A stretch of 64,000 bases of DNA, taken from NCBI RefSeq assembly GCF_001420005.1, contig NZ_LJAK01000003.1, forward strand, positions 124,001 through 188,000, in the 5' to 3' direction. The translations under genes and the position numbers were made by a program. This DNA comes from Loktanella sp. 3ANDIMAR09. Lineage in GTDB: Bacteria > Pseudomonadota > Alphaproteobacteria > Rhodobacterales > Rhodobacteraceae. The notes under the pieces were generated by a model, which saw nothing but the letters and a program-made list of their open reading frames with translations, was not told where the DNA came from and did no database searches. Positions 63,323 to 64,000 of this stretch are shown here, piece by piece. The first letter of the stretch is position 1. Each line of letters starts with the position of its first letter.

Positions 63323-64000
63323 TCAGCCAGCCAGTTGATCAAGCTGCTCAAGAAGACGCGAAAACCTGCGAAGCTGCTCGAAATCGCCGTCTTCTATCAC
63401 ATCGGGGTGAAAATGCATGATCTCGTTGCGAAGCTTGCGAACCTCATCCAGCTCCTTGCAGAAGGTTTTCCGGCAAGCGACGAACCCGAGCTGAGCCCAG
63501 TTTTCCTCCTTCTCAAAAATCCTCTGATACTCACCAAAGGTCAGCTGGGACGCTTTGGTGACTACTGCCTTGCGATCTGGATCATTGTCATCACAGGCCG
63601 CGCGCAGGGTATCGACGTCGAACACATCCTGAATAAGCCTCCGGATTTGGTTCTCGATCCTACCCAATAAAAGAAACGGCTCCGACAAACCTTGGAACTG
63701 CTCACTGAGGTCGGTAGCCGTCACGATCCCCGTGATTTTTCTGTCTGCGGCCGCTCGGACAAAGACATAGTCCCTCTGAATAATGGTTTTCGTGACCTCA
63801 AAAAGCGAGCCCGCGTCAGAGACCTCTATCGCTTGCTCCATGGCATCACTGACATTGGTCAACTCGTTGCGTTGGCTGAGCCTGCTTCCGATTGATTTCC
63901 AGCTGATTGCACCTTTCAGATCGCGCGGGCCGGTCATGACGGCCAGTTGCGAAAAGTCATAGGCCAGCATCAGCGTGACGGCCCGTTCGATCGGGTCCTG
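63323..64000 (-). CDS. CBS-domain protein with C-terminal HEPN-like motif (5-prime end outside window)
   Basis: The frame stays open to the window edge (upstream residues read QDPIERAVTL), so the start is missing. Two CBS units are visible: MLAYDFSQLAVMTGPRDLKG then ISWKSIG, and YVFVRAAADRKITGIVTATD. After about residue 100 comes a helical C-terminal half with the RNEIMHFHP motif, which fits the R[NHD]xxxH signature of HEPN ribonuclease domains. The combination suggests nucleotide sensing by CBS and RNA cleavage by HEPN, as in abortive infection, but that is inference. It lies upstream of the exonuclease gene. Confidence 0.75.
   Translation of the reverse strand, partial: QDPIERAVTLMLAYDFSQLAVMTGPRDLKGAISWKSIGSRLSQRNELTNVSDAMEQAIEVSDAGSLFEVTKTIIQRDYVFVRAAADRKITGIVTATDLSEQFQGLSEPFLLLGRIENQIRRLIQDVFDVDTLRAACDDNDPDRKAVVTKASQLTFGEYQRIFEKEENWAQLGFVACRKTFCKELDEVRKLRNEIMHFHPDVIEDGDFEQLRRFSRLLEQLDQLAG

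Noticed and set aside
1-64000. CRISPR arrays, tRNA or rRNA genes, insertion sequences, integrase
   Set aside because: I looked for regular short repeats, cloverleaf consensus boxes, rRNA landmarks and transposase or integrase motifs and found none; very diverged remnants could be missed by eye.

Overview
The window reads as a chromosomal segment of a Rhodobacterales (Roseobacter-group) alphaproteobacterium. The grounds are the whole gene set rather than a marker gene: an alphaproteobacterial RpoH, a smoEFGKS-mtlK polyol operon in the Rhodobacter order, a zinc-ribbon class II ribonucleotide reductase (NrdJ), short-form HisG with HisZ, Hint-domain and DUF1489 proteins, and a GC-rich dispersed repeat ending in GAGTATTTTTGGCAAGATGATG. 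A genus call is not supported. I saw no rRNA, tRNA, CRISPR array, transposase or integrase.

Layout. 1-5.1 kb: end of a cobalamin operon (histidine phosphatase fragment, cobU), then divergent rpoH-chaN, coaBC, dut and a membrane-anchored ThiF/MoeB protein. 5.1-9.1 kb: amino-acid ABC binding protein and permease without an ATPase, an M3 oligopeptidase and a small protein. 9.1-14.7 kb: cation efflux and SH3 proteins, a 2-hydroxyacid dehydrogenase, two small lipoproteins, panC-panB and an uncharacterised protein. 14.9-22.8 kb: dimethylglycine dehydrogenase-type enzyme, a membrane protein, a Hint protein, an aldo/keto reductase-FAD oxidase pair, a tandem duplication of a 103-residue secreted protein, and a HAD dehalogenase. 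22.8-30.4 kb: polyol uptake and oxidation operon (smoE-F-G-K-S-mtlK) with a LacI regulator and a perfect 18-bp operator. 30.5-40.0 kb: one long operon, xdhA-xdhB-xdhC followed by a BMP-type ABC importer, which links purine oxidation to nucleoside or purine uptake. 40.2-54.9 kb: a frameshifted VOC gene, small envelope proteins, an ArsR/SRPBCC pair, dnaE, slyX, hisS-hisZ-hisG, a GH25 lysozyme, an acyl-CoA ligase, a DUF1489 protein and nrdJ.

55-64 kb is an accessory defence-like region. It holds a small RHH-like protein, hsdM, hsdS, an HNH endonuclease gene placed between hsdS and hsdR, hsdR, and on the other strand a DEDDh exonuclease-like gene preceded by a CBS protein with a HEPN-like RNxxxH motif that runs off the window. 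All five genes of the hsd operon overlap or lie within 17 bp of each other.

The observations most worth a second look are: (1) a copy of the dispersed palindromic repeat inserted in frame within xdhB; (2) the HNH gene embedded in the type I restriction operon beside a CBS-HEPN/exonuclease pair; (3) the duplicated secreted protein with its duplicated promoter region; (4) the fused xdh/BMP-transporter operon with a small membrane protein translationally coupled between the two permeases.
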